This document shows, one piece after another, positions 63,576 to 64,000 of a stretch of 64,000 nucleotides of DNA. This DNA comes from Nemertoderma westbladi (Eukaryota; Xenacoelomorpha; Nemertodermatida; Nemertodermatidae), in the NCBI GenBank assembly GCA_032718475.1, contig JAUCBJ010009051.1, positions 1 through 64,000 on the forward strand, given 5' to 3'. Within the stretch, counting starts at the first letter, position 1, and every line of letters starts with the position of its first letter. The notes beneath the pieces were generated by a model. That model worked only from the letters and a program-made list of their open reading frames with translations. It was not told the DNA's origin and did no database searches. The position numbers were made by a program, and so were the translations under genes.

Positions 63576-63900
63576 TTAAGGAACGACTATCTCCCCCAGA
63601 AGTCTCAGCAGTTTCTCAAATGTCAGCTAATTTTATTTCAAACACTTTTTCAATACCAGGTGTATCTTTTCGTTCAAAGCATAAGCACATAAAAGAATAT
63701 TTCAGAATATTTGAATTATGAGATATGATAGCCTGTGAATTTTCCATTTTAAGTTGCATTATGTCGCGCACTTAGTAGCCTATTTTGTTATGTAAACCAA
63801 GTAGATTACACTGTACTTGTGCAGTTTCTAGATCTAAGGAGATTTACCCTCTGTATTTTCGCGATCTTGGGTTCCATACAGTATGTCGTGCATTTTAGCG
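63576..63900. other. Unique DNA right of the 20-bp array
   Basis: The sequence is non-repetitive. The plus-strand frame that runs out of the array to 63721 is open but has no domain I recognise, so it may be chance read-through. I see no CK2 alpha exon and no RNA gene here. Confidence 0.4.
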
Positions 63901-64000
63901 GTAGGAGACTACCCACCCAGTACCCAGTGCAGATTTCTCGGGTTTCTAAATGTAAATCTAGTAGGAGTCTACCCAGTACCCAGTGCAGATTTCTCGATTT
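63901..64000. repeat. Start of a ~60-bp tandem repeat cut by the window edge
   Basis: GTAGGAG(A/T)CTACCC followed by AGTACCCAGTGCAGATTTCT begins at 63901 and again at 63961. The spacing is 60 bp, with small differences (an extra ACCC in the first copy). Only two units are visible, so whether this opens a longer array cannot be told from the window. Confidence 0.7.

Noticed and set aside
63007-63721. Three overlapping plus-strand frames of 167-223 codons repeating LLQCTLLYCS
   Set aside because: The 20-bp unit reads through in all three frames; three overlapping repetitive frames cannot all be genes, and none has unique sequence or a domain.

Overview
The window is invertebrate-type animal nuclear DNA. 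The evidence is two exons of a protein kinase CK2 alpha gene with canonical GT/AG splice sites and animal-type protein sequence, a single-exon F-box gene, several clades of non-LTR retrotransposon, a BEL/Pao LTR retrotransposon, a tRNA-derived SINE and very large minisatellites. I cannot fix the phylum from sequence alone. There are no operons, bacterial genes, CRISPR arrays, rRNA genes or free-standing tRNA genes.

Layout, left to right. 1-2430 is AT-rich non-coding DNA with a degenerate ~42-bp repeat. 2431-38124 is one enormous array of a 61-bp unit (about 34 kb, roughly 560 copies, with a 49-bp short form). It is interrupted once by a 1.8-kb 5'-truncated RTE-like retrotransposon (22497-24301). 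38125-40313 holds the F-box gene and a strong hairpin at its 3' end. 40469-40850 is a MITE with 31-bp terminal inverted repeats and G-runs. 40951-53848 is a compound minisatellite (24-bp units, then 27-bp units) carrying a second retrotransposon fragment, of Jockey/CR1 type (45477-47458). 54188-54967 is a nearly perfect array of 13 x 60 bp. 55118-57632 is part of the CK2 alpha gene on the minus strand: two exons, with a decayed LINE and a SINE in the introns. 57784-58770 has a G20 tract and a cluster of AT-rich fold-back repeats. 58935-63030 is a 5'-truncated BEL/Pao element with an intact RT-RNase H-integrase reading frame, polypurine tract and 3' LTR. A 20-bp array starts at the very base where the LTR ends (63031-63575). 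The last 100 bases begin yet another ~60-bp repeat.

Only two host genes are supported: the F-box protein (+, 38519-40078) and CK2 alpha (-, partial). The rest is repeats and mobile elements. Recurrent themes are retroelements inserted into, or abutting, tandem arrays; kilobase-scale duplications inside the arrays (for example an exact-looking 2,880-bp tandem copy at 29011-34770); and repeat units that carry short motifs resembling regulatory sites (AP-1-like, E-box, AATAAA). Most long open frames in the arrays are artefacts of units whose length is a multiple of three. I found no clear case for a new enzymatic or defence system. The most interesting material is array architecture and the retroelement/satellite junctions.
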